From positions 3,188,542-3,252,541 of the forward strand of contig BRXU01000011.1 in the NCBI GenBank assembly GCA_030267565.1: DNA of 64,000 bases. Direction: 5' to 3'. This stretch comes from Pleodorina starrii (lineage: Eukaryota > Chlorophyta > Chlorophyceae > Chlamydomonadales > Volvocaceae). Each line of letters opens with the position of its first letter. Positions within the stretch are counted from its first letter, which is position 1. A model generated the notes under the pieces. That model searched no databases. It was given only the letters and a program-made list of their open reading frames with translations, and had not been told where the DNA came from. The position numbers were made by a program, and so were the translations under genes. Positions 40,801 to 57,108 of the stretch are shown piece after piece.

Positions 40801-43800
40801 CTGACCTGACCTGACCTGACCTGACCTGACCTGACCTGACCTGACCTGACCTGACCTGACCTGACCTGACCTGACCTGACCTGACCTGACCTGACCTGAC
40901 CTGACCTGACCTGACCTGACCTGACCTGACCTGACCTGACCTGACCTGACCTGACCTGACCTGACCTGACCTGACCTGACCTGTCCTGACCTGACCTGAC
41001 CTGACCTGACCTGACCTGACCTGACCTGACCTGACCTGACCTGACCTGACCTGACCTGACCTGACCTGACCTGACCTGACCTGACCTGACCTGACCTGAC
41101 CTGACCTGACCTGACCTGACCTGACCTGACCTGACCTGACCTGACCTGACCTGACCTGACCTGACCTGACCTGACCTGACCTGACCTGACCTGACCTGAC
41201 CTGACCTGACCTGACCTGACCAGACCTGACCTGACCTGACCTGACCTGACCTGACCTGACCTGACCTGACCTGACCTGACCTGACCTGACCTGACCTGAC
41301 CTGACCTGACCTGACCTGACCTGACCTGACCTGACCTGACCTGACCTGACCTGACCTGACCAGACCTGACCTGACCTGACCTGACCTGACCTGACCTGAC
41401 CTGACCTGACCTGACCTGACCTGACCTGACCTGACCTGACCTGACCTGACCTGACCTGACCTGACCTGACCTGACCTGACCTGACCTGACCTGACCTGAC
41501 CTGACCTGACCTGACCTGACCTGACCTGACCTGACCTGACCTGACCTGACCTGACCTGACCTGACCTGACCTGACCTGACCTGACCTGACCTGACCTGAC
41601 CTGACCTGAACTGACCTGACCTGACCTGACCTGACCTGACCTGACCTGACCTGACCTGACCTGACCTGACCTGACCTGACCTGACCTGACCTGACCTGAC
41701 CTGACCTGACCTGACCTGACCTGACCTGACCTGACCTGACCTGACCTGACCTGACCTGACCTGACCTGACCTGACCTGACCTGACCTGACCTGACCTGAC
41801 CTGACCTGACCTGACCTGACCTGACCTGACCTGACCTGACCTGACCTGACCTGACCTGACCTGACCTGACCTGACCTGACCTGACCTGACCTGACCTGAC
41901 CTGACCTGACCTGACCTGACCTGACCTGACCTGACCTGACCTGACCTGACCTGACCTGACCTGACCTGACCTGACCTGACCTGACCTGACCTGACCTGAC
42001 CTGACCTGACCTGACCTGACCTGACCTGACCTGACCTGACCTGACCTGACCTGACCTGACCTGACCTGACCTGACCTGACCTGACCTGACCTGACCTGAC
42101 CTGACCTGACCTGACCTGACCTGACCTGACCTGACCTGACCTGACCTGACCTGACCTGACCTGACCTGACCTGACCTGACCTGACCTGACCTGACCTGAC
42201 CTGACCTGACCTGACCTGACCTGACCTGACCTGACCTGACCTGACCTGACCTGACCTGACCTGACCTGACCTGACCTGACCTGACCTGACCTGACCTGAC
42301 CTGACCTGACCTGACCTGACCTGACCTGACCTGACCTGACCTGACCTGACCTGACCTGACCTGACCTGACCTGACCTGACCTGACCTGACCTGACCTGAC
42401 CTGACCTGACCTGACCTGACCTGACCTGACCTGACCTGACCTGACCTGACCTGACCTGACCTGACCTGACCTGACCGACCTGACCTGACCTGACCTGACC
42501 TGACCTGACCTGACCTGACCTGACCTGACCTGACCTGACCTGACCTGACCTGACCTGACCTGACCTGACCTGACCTGACCTGACCTGACCTGACCTGACC
42601 TGACCTGACCTGACCTGACCTGACCTGACCTGACCTGACCTGACCTGACCTGACCTGACCTGACCTGACCTGACCTGACCTGACCTGACCTGACCTGACC
42701 TGACCTGACCTGACCTGACCTGACCTGACCTGACCTGACCTGACCTGACCTGACCTGACCTGACCTGACCTGACCTGACCTGACCTGACCTGACCTGACC
42801 TGACCTGACCTGACCTGACCTGACCTGACCTGACCTGACCTGACCTGACCTGACCTGACCTGACCTGACCTGACCTGACCTGACCTGACCTGACCTGACC
42901 TGACCTGACCTGACCTGACCTGACCTGACCTGACCTGACCTGACCTGACCTGACCTGACCTGACCTGACCTGACCTGACCTGACCTGACCTGACCTGACC
43001 TGACCTGACCTGACCTGACCTGACCTGACCTGACCTGACCTGACCTGACCTGACCTGACCTGACCTGACCTGACCTGACCTGACCTGACCTGACCTGACC
43101 TGACCTGACCTGACCTGACCTGACCTGACCTGACCTGACCTGACCTGACCTGACCTGACCTGACCTGACCTGACCTGACCTGACCTGACCTGACCTGACC
43201 TGACCTGACCTGACCTGACCTGACCTGACCTGACCTGTACTGACCTGACCTGACCTGACCTGACCTGACCTGACCTGACCTGACCTGACCTGACCTGACC
43301 TGACCTGACCTGACCTGACCTGACCTGACCTGACCTGACCTGACCTGACCTGACCTGACCTGACCTGACCTGACCTGACCTGACCTGACCTGACCTGACC
43401 TGACCTGACCTGACCTGACCTGACCTGACCTGACCTGACCTGACCTGACCTGACCTGACCTGACCTGACCTGACCTGACCTGACCTGACCTGACCTGACC
43501 TGACCTGACCTGACCTGACCTGACCTGACCTGACCTGACCTGACCTGACCTGACCTGACCTGACCTGACCTGACCTGACCTGACCTGACCTGACCTGACC
43601 TGACCTGACCTGACCTGACCTGACCTGACCTGACCTGACCTGACCTGACCTGACCTGACCTGACCTGACCTGACCTGACCTGACCTGACCTGACCTGACC
43701 TGACCTGACCTGACCTGACCTGACCTGACCTGACCTGACCTGACCTGACCTGACCTGACCTGACCTGACCTGACCTGACCTGACCTGACCTGACCTGACC

Positions 43801-46800
43801 TGACCTGACCTGACCTGACCTGACCTGACCTGACCTGACCTGACCTGACCTGACCTGACCTGACCTGACCTGACCTGACCTGACCTGACCTGACCTGACC
43901 TGACCTGACCTGACCTGACCTGACCTGACCTGACCTGACCTGACCTGACCTGACCTGACCTGACCTGACCTGACCTGACCTGACCTGACCTGACCTGACC
44001 TGACCTGACCTGACCTGACCTGACCTGACCTGACCTGACCTGACCTGACCTGACCTGACCTGACCTGACCTGACCTGACCTGACCTGACCTGACCTGACC
44101 TGACCTGACCTGACCTGACCTGACCTGACCTGACCTGACCTGACCTGACCTGACCTGACCTGACCTGACCTGACCTGACCTGACCTGACCTGACCTGACC
44201 TGACCTGACCTGACCTGACCTGACCTGACCTGACCTGACCTGACCTGACCTGACCTGACCTGACCTGACCTGACCTGACCTGACCTGACCTGACCTGACC
44301 TGACCTGACCTGACCTGACCTGACCTGACCTGACCTGACCTGACCTGACCTGACCTGACCTGACCTGACCTGACCTGACCTGACCTGACCTGACCTGACC
44401 TGACCTGACCTGACCTGACCTGACCTGACCTGACCTGACCTGACCTGACCTGACCTGACCTGACCTGACCTGACCTGACCTGACCTGACCTGACCTGACC
44501 TGACCTGACCTGACCTGACCTGACCTGACCTGACCTGACCTGACCTGACCTGACCTGACCTGACCTGACCTGACCTGACCTGACCTGACCTGACCTGACC
44601 TGACCTGACCTGACCTGACCTGACCTGACCTGACCTGACCTGACCTGACCTGACCTGACCTGACCTGACCTGACCTGACCTGACCTGACCTGACCTGACC
44701 TGACCTGACCTGACCTGACCTGACCTGACCTGACCTGACCTGACCTGACCTGACCTGACCTGACCTGACCTGACCTGACCTGACCTGACCTGACCTGACC
44801 TGACCTGACCTGACCTGACCTGACCTGACCTGACCTGACCTGACCTGACCTGACCTGACCTGACCTGACCTGACCTGACCTGACCTGACCTGACCTGACC
44901 TGACCTGACCTGACCTGACCTGACCTGACCTGACCTGACCTGACCTGACCTGACCTGACCTGACCTGACCTGACCTGACCTGACCTGACCTGACCTGACC
45001 TGACCTGACCTGACCTGACCTGACCTGACCTGACCTGACCTGACCTGACCTGACCTGACCTGACCTGACCTGACCTGACCTGACCTGACCTGACCTGACC
45101 TGACCTGACCTGACCTGACCTGACCTGTACTGACCTGACCTGACCTGACCTGACCTGACCTGACCTGACCTGACCTGACCTGACCTGACCTGACCTGACC
45201 TGACCTGACCTGACCTGACCTGACCTGACCTGACCTGACCTGACCTGACCTGACCTGACCTGACCTGACCTGACCTGACCTGAACTGACCTGACCTGACC
45301 TGACCTGACCTGACCTGACCTGACCTGACCTGACCTGACCTGACCTGACCTGACCTGACCTGACCTGACCTGACCTGACCTGACCTGACCTGACCTGACC
45401 TGACCTGACCTGACCTGACCTGACCTGACCTGACCTGACCTGACCTGACCTGACCTGACCTGACCTGACCTGACCTGACCTGACCTGACCTGACCTGACC
45501 TGACCTGACCTGACCTGACCTGACCTGACCTGACCTGACCTGACCTGACCTGACCTGACCTGACCTGACCTGACCTGACCTGACCTGACCTGACCTGACC
45601 TGACCTGACCTGACCTGACCTGACCTGACCTGACCTGACCTGACCTGACCTGACCTGACCTGACCTGACCTGACCTGACCTGACCTGACCTGACCTGACC
45701 TGACCTGACCTGACCTGACCTGACCTGACCTGACCTGACCTGACCTGACCTGACCTGACCTGACCTGACCTGACCTGACCTGACCTGACCTGACCTGACC
45801 TGACCTGACCTGACCTGACCTGACCTGACCTGACCTGACCTGACCTGACCTGACCTGACCTGACCTGACCTGACCTGACCTGACCTGACCTGACCTGACC
45901 TGACCTGACCTGACCTGACCTGACCTGACCTGACCTGACCTGACCTGACCTGACCTGACCTGACCTGACCTGACCTGACCTGACCTGACCTGACCTGACC
46001 TGACCTGACCTGACCTGACCTGACCTGACCTGACCTGACCTGACCTGACCTGACCTGACCTGACCTGACCTGACCTGACCTGACCTGACCTGACCTGACC
46101 TGACCTGACCTGACCTGACCTGACCTGACCTGACCTGACCTGACCTGACCTGACCTGACCTGACCTGACCTGACCTGACCTGACCTGACCTGACCTGACC
46201 TGACCTGACCTGACCTGACCTGACCTGACCTGACCTGACCTGACCTGACCTGACCTGACCTGACCTGACCTGACCTGACCTGACCTGACCTGACCTGACC
46301 TGACCTGACCTGACCTGACCTGACCTGACCTGACCTGACCTGACCTGACCTGACCTGACCTGACCTGACCTGACCTGACCTGACCTGACCTGACCTGACC
46401 TGACCTGACCTGACCTGACCTGACCTGACCTGACCTGACCTGACCTGACCTGACCTGACCTGACCTGACCTGACCTGACCTGACCTGACCTGACCTGTAC
46501 TGACCTGACCTGACCTGACCTGACCTGACCTGACCTGACCTGACCTGACCTGACCTGACCTGACCTGACCTGACCTGACCTGACCTGACCTGACCTGACC
46601 TGACCTGACCTGACCTGACCTGACCTGACCTGACCTGACCTGACCTGACCTGACCTGACCTGACCTGACCTGACCTGACCTGACCTGACCTGACCTGACC
46701 TGACCTGACCTGACCTGACCTGACCTGACCTGACCTGACCTGACCTGACCTGACCTGACCTGACCTGACCTGACCTGACCTGACCTGACCTGACCTGACC

Positions 46801-49800
46801 TGACCTGACCTGACCTGACCTGACCTGACCTGACCTGACCTGACCTGACCTGACCTGACCTGACCTGACCTGACCTGACCTGACCTGACCTGACCTGACC
46901 TGACCTGACCTGACCTGACCTGACCTGACCTGACCTGACCTGACCTGACCTGACCTGACCTGACCTGACCTGACCTGACCTGACCTGACCTGACCTGACC
47001 TGACCTGACCTGACCTGACCTGACCTGACCTGACCTGACCTGACCTGACCTGACCTGACCTGACCTGACCTGACCTGACCTGACCTGACCTGACCTGACC
47101 TGACCTGACCTGACCTGACCTGACCTGACCTGACCTGACCTGACCTGACCTGACCTGACCTGACCTGACCTGACCTGACCTGACCTGACCTGACCTGACC
47201 TGACCTGACCTGACCTGACCTGACCTGACCTGACCTGACCTGACCTGACCTGACCTGACCTGACCTGACCTGACCTGACCTGACCTGACCTGACCTGACC
47301 TGACCTGACCTGACCTGACCTGACCTGACCTGACCTGACCTGACCTGACCTGACCTGACCTGACCTGACCTGACCTGACCTGACCTGACCTGACCTGACC
47401 TGACCTGACCTGACCTGACCTGACCTGACCTGACCTGACCTGACGACCTGACCTGACCTGACCTGACCTGACCTGACCTGACCTGACCTGACCTGACCTG
47501 ACCTGACCTGACCTGACCTGACCTGACCTGACCTGACCTGACCTGACCTGACCTGACCTGACCTGACCTGACCTGACCTGACCTGACCTGACCTGACCTG
47601 ACCTGACCTGACCTGACCTGACCTGACCTGACCTGACCTGACCTGACCTGACCTGACCTGACCTGACCTGACCTGACCTGACCTGACCTGACCTGACCTG
47701 ACCTGACCTGACCTGACCTGACCTGACCTGACCTGACCTGACCTGACCTGACCTGACCTGACCTGACCTGACCTGACCTGACCTGACCTGACCTGACCTG
47801 ACCTGACCTGACCTGACCTGACCTGACCTGACCTGACCTGACCTGACCTGACCTGACCTGACCTGACCTGACCTGACCTGACCTGACCTGACCTGACCTG
47901 ACCTGACCTGACCTGACCTGACCTGACCTGACCTGACCTGACCTGACCTGACCTGACCTGACCTGACCTGACCTGACCTGACCTGACCTGACCTGACCTG
48001 ACCTGACCTGACCTGACCTGACCTGACCTGACCTGACCTGACCTGACCTGACCTGACCTGACCTGACCTGACCTGACCTGACCTGACCTGACCTGACCTG
48101 ACCTGACCTGACCTGACCTGACCTGACCTGACCTGACCTGACCTGACCTGACCTGACCTGACCTGACCTGACCTGACCTGACCTGACCTGACCTGACCTG
48201 ACCTGACCTGACCTGACCTGACCTGACCTGACCTGACCTGACCTGACCTGACCTGACCTGACCTGACCTGACCTGACCTGACCTGACCTGACCTGACCTG
48301 ACCTGACCTGACCTGACCTGACCTGACCTGACCTGACCTGACCTGACCTGACCTGACCTGACCTGACCTGACCTGACCTGACCTGACCTGACCTGACCTG
48401 ACCTGACCTGACCTGACCTGACCTGACCTGACCTGACCTGACCTGACCTGACCTGACCTGACCTGACCTGACCTGACCTGACCTGACCTGACCTGACCTG
48501 ACCTGACCTGACCTGACCTGACCTGACCTGACCTGACCTGACCTGACCTGACCTGACCTGACCTGACCTGACCTGACCTGACCTGACCTGACCTGACCTG
48601 ACCTGACCTGTACTGACCTGACCTGACCTGACCTGACCTGACCTGACCTGACCTGACCTGACCTGACCTGACCTGACCTGACCTGACCTGACCTGACCTG
48701 ACCTGACCTGACCTGACCTGACCTGACCTGACCTGACCTGACCTGACCTGACCTGACCTGACCTGACCTGACCTGACCTGACCTGACCTGACCTGACCTG
48801 ACCTGACCTGACCTGACCTGACCTGACCTGACCTGACCTGACCTGACCTGACCTGACCTGACCTGACCTGACCTGACCTGACCTGACCTGACCTGACCTG
48901 ACCTGACCTGACCTGACCTGACCTGACCTGACCTGACCTGACCTGACCTGACCTGACCTGACCTGACCTGACCTGACCTGACCTGACCTGACCTGACCTG
49001 ACCTGACCTGACCTGACCTGACCTGACCTGACCTGACCTGACCTGACCTGACCTGACCTGACCTGACCTGACCTGACCTGACCTGACCTGACCTGACCTG
49101 ACCTGACCTGACCTGACCTGACCTGACCTGACCTGACCTGACCTGACCTGACCTGACCTGACCTGACCTGACCTGACCTGACCTGACCTGACCTGACCTG
49201 ACCTGACCTGACCTGACCTGACCTGACCTGACCTGACCTGACCTGACCTGACCTGACCTGACCTGACCTGACCTGACCTGACCTGACCTGACCTGACCTG
49301 ACCTGACCTGACCTGACCTGACCTGACCTGACCTGACCTGACCTGACCTAACCTGACCTGACCTGACCTGACCTGACCTGACCTGACCTGACCTGACCTG
49401 ACCTGACCTGACCTGACCTGACCTGACCTGACCTGACCTGACCTGACCTGACCTGACCTGACCTGACCTGACCTGACCTGACCTGACCTGACCTGACCTG
49501 ACCTGACCTGACCTGACCTGACCTGACCTGACCTGACCTGACCTGACCTGACCTGACCTGACCTGACCTGACCTGACCTGACCTGACCTGACCTGACCTG
49601 ACCTGACCTGACCTGACCTGACCTGACCTGACCTGACCTGAACTGACCTGACCTGACCTGACCTGACCTGACCTGACCTGACCTGACCTGACCTGACCTG
49701 ACCTGACCTGACCTGACCTGACCTGACCTGACCTGACCTGACCTGACCTGACCTGACCTGACCTGACCTGACCTGACCTGACCTGACCTGACCTGACCTG

Positions 49801-50571
49801 ACCTGACCTGACCTGACCTGACCTGACCTGACCTGACCTGACCTGACCTGACCTGACCTGACCTGACCTGACCTGACCTGACCTGACCTGACCTGACCTG
49901 ACCTGACCTGACCTGACCTGACCTGACCTGACCTGACCTGACCTGACCTGACCTGACCTGACCTGACCTGACCTGACCTGACCTGACCTGACCTGACCTG
50001 ACCTGACCTGACCTGACCTGACCTGACCTGACCTGACCTGACCTGACCTGACCTGACCTGACCTGACCTGACCTGACCTGACCTGACCTGACCTGACCTG
50101 ACCTGACCTGACCTGACCTGACCTGACCTGACCTGACCTGACCTGACCTGACCTGACCTGACCTGACCTGACCTGACCTGACCTGACCTGACCTGACCTG
50201 ACCTGACCTGACCTGACCTGACCTGACCTGACCTGACCTGACCTGACCTGACCTGACCTGACCTGACCTGACCTGACCTGACCTGACCTGACCTGACCTG
50301 ACCTGACCTGACCTGACCTGACCTGACCTGACCTGACCTGACCTGACCTGACCTGACCTGACCTGACCTGACCTGACCTGACCTGACCTGACCTGACCTG
50401 ACCTGACCTGACCTGACCTGACCTGACCTGACCTGACCTGACCTGACCTGACCTGACCTGACCTGACCTGACCTGACCTGACCTGACCTGACCTGACCTG
50501 ACCTGACCTGACCTGACCTGACCTGACCTGACCTGACCTGACCTGACCTGACCTGACCTGACCTGACCTGA

Positions 50572-50620
50572 CATGACCTGACCTGACGTGACGTGACCTG
50601 AGCAGATCTGACCTGCACTG
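50572..50620 (+). repeat. Degenerate patch within the satellite
   Basis: The densest cluster of changes in the array: ACATGACC, two ACGTG units, then AGCAGATCTG and CTGCACTG before the perfect repeat resumes. ACGTG brings in the only CG dinucleotides of this neighbourhood. Confidence 0.85.
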
Positions 50621-53600
50621 ACCTGACCTGACCTGACCTGACCTGACCTGACCTGACCTGACCTGACCTGACCTGACCTGACCTGACCTGACCTGACCTG
50701 ACCTGACCTGACCTGACCTGACCTGACCTGACCTGACCTGACCTGACCTGACCTGACCTGACCTGACCTGACCTGACCTGACCTGACCTGACCTGACCTG
50801 ACCTGACCTGACCTGACCTGACCTGACCTGACCTGACCTGACCTGACCTGACCTGACCTGACCTGACCTGACCTGACCTGACCTGACCTGACCTGACCTG
50901 ACCTGACCTGACCTGACCTGACCTGACCTGACCTGACCTGACCTGACCTGACCTGACCTGACCTGACCTGACCTGACCTGACCTGACCTGACCTGACCTG
51001 ACCTGACCTGACCTGACCTGACCTGACCTGACCTGACCTGACCTGACCTGACCTGACCTGACCTGACCTGACCTGACCTGACCTGACCTGACCTGACCTG
51101 ACCTGACCTGACCTGACCTGACCTGACCTGACCTGACCTGACCTGTACTGACCTGACCTGACCTGACCTGACCTGACCTGACCTGACCTGACCTGACCTG
51201 ACCTGACCTGACCTGACCTGACCTGACCTGACCTGACCTGACCTGACCTGACCTGACCTGACCTGACCTGACCTGACCTGACCTGACCTGACCTGACCTG
51301 ACCTGACCTGACCTGACCTGACCTGACCTGACCTGACCTGACCTGACCTGACCTGACCTGACCTGACCTGACCTGACCTGACCTGACCTGACCTGACCTG
51401 ACCTGACCTGACCTGACCTGACCTGACCTGACCTGACCTGACCTGACCTGACCTGACCTGACCTGACCTGACCTGACCTGACCTGACCTGACCTGACCTG
51501 ACCTGACCTGACCTGACCTGACCTGACCTGACCTGACCTGACCTGACCTGACCTGACCTGACCTGACCTGACCTGACCTGACCTGACCTGACCTGACCTG
51601 ACCTGACCTGACCTGACCTGACCTGACCTGACCTGACCTGCCCTGACCTGACCTGACCTGACCTGACCTGACCTGACCTGACCTGACCTGACCTGACCTG
51701 ACCTGACCTGACCTGACCTGACCTGACCTGACCTGACCTGACCTGACCTGACCTGACCTGACCTGACCTGACCTGACCTGACCTGACCTGACCTGACCTG
51801 ACCTGACCTGACCTGACCTGACCTGACCTGACCTGACCTGACCTGACCTGACCTGACCTGACCTGACCTGACCTGACCTGACCTGACCTGACCTGACCTG
51901 ACCTGACCTGACCTGACCTGACCTGACCTGACCTGACCTGACCTGACCTGACCTGACCTGACCTGACCTGACCTGACCTGACCTGACCTGACCTGACCTG
52001 ACCTGACCTGACCTGACCTGACCTGACCTGACCTGACCTGACCTGACCTGACCTGACCTGACCTGACCTGACCTGACCTGACCTGACCTGACCTGACCTG
52101 ACCTGACCTGACCTGACCTGACCTGACCTGACCTGACCTGACCTGACCTGACCTGACCTGACCTGACCTGACCTGACCTGACCTGACCTGACCTGACCTG
52201 ACCTGACCTGACCTGACCTGACCTGACCTGACCTGACCTGACCTGACCTGACCTGACCTGACCTGACCTGACCTGACCTGACCTGACCTGACCTGACCTG
52301 ACCTGACCTGACCTGACCTGACCTGACCTGACCTGACCTGACCTGACCTGACCTGACCTGACCTGACCTGACCTGACCTGACCTGACCTGACCTGACCTG
52401 ACCTGACCTGACCTGACCTGACCTGACCTGACCTGACCTGACCTGACCTGACCTGACCTGACCTGACCTGACCTGACCTGACCTGACCTGACCTGACCTG
52501 ACCTGACCTGACCTGACCTGACCTGACCTGACCTGACCTGACCTGACCTGACCTGACCTGACCTGACCTGACCTGACCTGACCTGACCTGACCTGACCTG
52601 ACCTGACCTGACCTGACCTGACCTGACCTGACCTGACCTGACCTGACCTGACCTGACCTGACCTGACCTGACCTGACCTGACCTGACCTGACCTTACCTG
52701 ACCTGACCTGACCTGACCTGACCTGACCTGACCTGACCTGACCTGACCTGACCTGACCTGACCTGACCTGACCTGACCTGACCTGACCTGACCTGACCTG
52801 ACCTGACCTGACCTGACCTGACCTGACCTGACCTGACCTGACCTGACCTGACCTGACCTGACCTGACCTGACCTGACCTGACCTGACCTGACCTGACCTG
52901 ACCTGACCTGACCTGACCTGACCTGACCTGACCTGACCTGACCTGACCTGACCTGACCTGACCTGACCTGACCTGACCTGACCTGACCTGACCTGACCTG
53001 ACCTGACCTGACCTGACCTGACCTGACCTGACCTGACCTGACCTGACCTGACCTGACCTGACCTGACCTGACCTGACCTGACCTGACCTGACCTGACCTG
53101 ACCTGACCTGACCTGACCTGACCTGACCTGACCTGACCTGACCTGACCTGACCTGACCTGACCTGACCTGACCTGACCTGACCTGACCTGACCTGACCTG
53201 ACCTGACCTGACCTGACCTGACCTGACCTGACCTGACCTGACCTGACCTGACCTGACCTGACCTGACCTGACCTGACCTGACCTGACCTGACCTGACCTG
53301 ACCTGACCTGACCTGACCTGACCTGACCTGACCTGACCTGACCTGACCTGACCTGACCTGACCTGACCTGACCTGACCTGACCTGACCTGACCTGACCTG
53401 ACCTGACCTGACCTGACCTGACCTGACCTGACCTGACCTGACCTGACCTGACCTGACCTGACCTGACCTGACCTGACCTGACCTGACCTGACCTGACCTG
53501 ACCTGACCTGACCTGACCTGACCTGACCTGACCTGACCTGACCTGACCTGACCTGACCTGACCTGACCTGACCTGACCTGACCTGACCTGACCTGACCTG

Positions 53601-56600
53601 ACCTGACCTGACCTGACCTGACCTGACCTGACCTGACCTGACCTGACCTGACCTGACCTGACCTGACCTGACCTGACCTGACCTGACCTGACCTGACCTG
53701 ACCTGACCTGACCTGACCTGACCTGACCTGACCTGACCTGACCTGACCTGACCTGACCTGACCTGACCTGACCTGACCTGACCTGACCTGACCTGACCTG
53801 ACCTGACCTGACCTGACCTGACCTGAACTGACCTGACCTGACCTGACCTGACCTGACCTGACCTGACCTGACCTGACCTGACCTGACCTGACCTGACCTG
53901 ACCTGACCTGACCTGACCTGACCTGACCTGACCTGACCTGACCTGACCTGACCTGACCTGACCTGACCTGACCTGACCTGACCTGACCTGACCTGACCTG
54001 ACCTGACCTGACCTGACCTGACCTGACCTGACCTGACCTGACCTGACCTGACCTGACCTGACCTGACCTGACCTGACCTGACCTGACCTGACCTGACCTG
54101 ACCTGACCTGACCTGACCTGACCTGACCTGACCTGACCTGACCTGACCTGACCTGACCTGACCTGACCTGACCTGACCTGACCTGACCTGACCTGACCTG
54201 ACCTGACCTGACCTGACCTGACCTGACCTGACCTGACCTGACCTGACCTGACCTGACCTGACCTGACCTGACCTGACCTGACCTGACCTGACCTGACCTG
54301 ACCTGACCTGACCTGACCTGACCTGACCTGACCTGACCTGACCTGACCTGACCTGACCTGACCTGACCTGACCTGACCTGACCTGACCTGACCTGACCTG
54401 ACCTGACCTGACCTGACCTGACCTGACCTGACCTGACCTGACCTGACCTGACCTGACCTGACCTGACCTGACCTGACCTGACCTGACCTGACCTGACCTG
54501 ACCTGACCTGACCTGACCTGACCTGACCTGACCTGACCTGACCTGACCTGACCTGACCTGACCTGACCTGACCTGACCTGACCTGACCTGACCTGACCTG
54601 ACCTGACCTGACCTGACCTGACCTGACCTGACCTGACCTGACCTGACCTGACCTGACCTGACCTGACCTGACCTGACCTGACCTGACCTGACCTGACCTG
54701 ACCTGACCTGACCTGACCTGACCTGACCTGACCTGACCTGACCTGACCTGACCTGACCTGACCTGACCTGACCTGACCTGACCTGACCTGACCTGACCTG
54801 ACCTGACCTGACCTGACCTGACCTGACCTGACCTGACCTGACCTGACCTGACCTGACCTGACCTGACCTGACCTGACCTGACCTGACCTGACCTGACCTG
54901 ACCTGACCTGACCTGACCTGACCTGACCTGACCTGACCTGACCTGACCTGACCTGACCTGACCTGACCTGACCTGACCTGACCTGACCTGACCTGACCTG
55001 ACCTGACCTGACCTGACCTGACCTGACCTGACCTGACCTGACCTGACCTGACCTGACCTGACCTGACCTGACCTGACCTGACCTGACCTGACCTGACCTG
55101 ACCTGACCTGACCTGACCTGACCTGACCTGACCTGACCTGACCTGACCTGACCTGACCTGACCTGACCTGACCTGACCTGACCTGACCTGACCTGACCTG
55201 ACCTGACCTGACCTGACCTGACCTGACCGTACCTGACCTGACCTGACCTGACCTGACCTGACCTGACCTGACCTGACCTGACCTGACCTGACCTGACCTG
55301 ACCTGACCTGACCTGACCTGACCTGACCTGACCTGACCTGACCTGACCTGACCTGACCTGACCTGACCTGACCTGACCTGACCTGACCTGACCTGACCTG
55401 ACCTGACCTGACCTGACCTGACCTGACCTGACCTGACCTGACCTGACCTGACCTGACCTGACCTGACCTGAACTGACCTGACCTGACCTGACCTGACCTG
55501 ACCTGACCTGACCTGACCTGACCTGACCTGACCTGACCTGACCTGACCTGACCTGACCTGACCTGACCTGACCTGACCTGACCTGACCTGACCTGACCTG
55601 ACCTGACCTGACCTGACCTGACCTGACCTGACCTGACCTGACCTGACCTGACCTGACCTGACCTGACCTGACCTGACCTGACCTGACCTGACCTGACCTG
55701 ACCTGACCTGACCTGACCTGACCTGACCTGACCTGACCTGACCTGACCTGACCTGACCTGACCTGACCTGACCTGACCTGACCTGACCTGACCTGACCTG
55801 ACCTGACCTGACCTGACCTGACCTGACCTGACCTGACCTGACCTGACCTGACCTGACCTGACCTGACCTGACCTGACCTGACCTGACCTGACCTGACCTG
55901 ACCTGACCTGACCTGACCTGACCTGACCTGACCTGACCTGACCTGACCTGACCTGACCTGACCTGACCTGACCTGACCTGACCTGACCTGACCTGACCTG
56001 ACCTGACCTGACCTGACCTGACCTGACCTGACCTGACCTGACCTGACCTGACCTGACCTGACCTGACCTGACCTGACCTGACCTGACCTGACCTGACCTG
56101 ACCTGACCTGACCTGACCTGACCTGACCTGACCTGACCTGACCTGACCTGACCTGACCTGACCTGACCTGACCTGACCTGACCTGACCTGACCTGACCTG
56201 ACCTGACCTGACCTGACCTGACCTGACCTGACCTGACCTGACCTGACCTGACCTGACCTGACCTGACCTGACCTGACCTGACCTGACCTGTACTGACCTG
56301 ACCTGACCTGACCTGACCTGACCTGACCTGACCTGACCTGACCTGACCTGACCTGACCTGACCTGACCTGACCTGACCTGACCTGACCTGACCTGACCTG
56401 ACCTGACCTGACCTGACCTGACCTGACCTGACCTGACCTGACCTGACCTGACCTGACCTGACCTGACCTGACCTGACCTGACCTGACCTGACCTGACCTG
56501 ACCTGACCTGACCTGACCTGACCTGACCTGACCTGACCTGACCTGACCTGACCTGACCTGACCTGACCTGACCTGACCTGACCTGACCTGACCTGACCTG

Positions 56601-57056
56601 ACCTGACCTGACCTGACCTGACCTGACCTGACCTGACCTGACCTGACCTGACCTGACCTGACCTGACCTGACCTGACCTGACCTGACCTGACCTGACCTG
56701 AACAGACCTGACCTGACCAGACCTGACCTGACCTGACCTGACCTGACCTGACCTGACCTGACCTGACCTGACCTGACCTGACCTGACCTGACCTGACCTG
56801 ACCTGACCTGACCTGACCTGACCTGACCTGACCTGACCTGACCTGACCTGACCTGACCTGACCTGACCTGACCTGACCTGACCTGACCTGACCTGACCTG
56901 ACCTGACCTGACCTGACCTGACCTGACCTGACCTGACCTGACCTGACCTGACCTGACCTGACCTGACCTGACCTGACCTGACCTGACCTGACCTGACCTG
57001 ACCTGACCTGACCTGACCTGACCTGACCTGACCTGACCTGACCTGACCTGACCTGA

Positions 57057-57108
57057 CCTGACTGTATGACTTGACCTGACCATATGACCTGACCTGACCT
57101 GACCTGTA
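57057..57108 (+). repeat. Second degenerate patch within the satellite
   Basis: Contains CTGTATGACTTGACC and CATATGACC, followed by three normal units and a CTGTA variant. The repeat register is shifted afterwards, so the patch includes a net gain or loss of bases. Confidence 0.85.
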
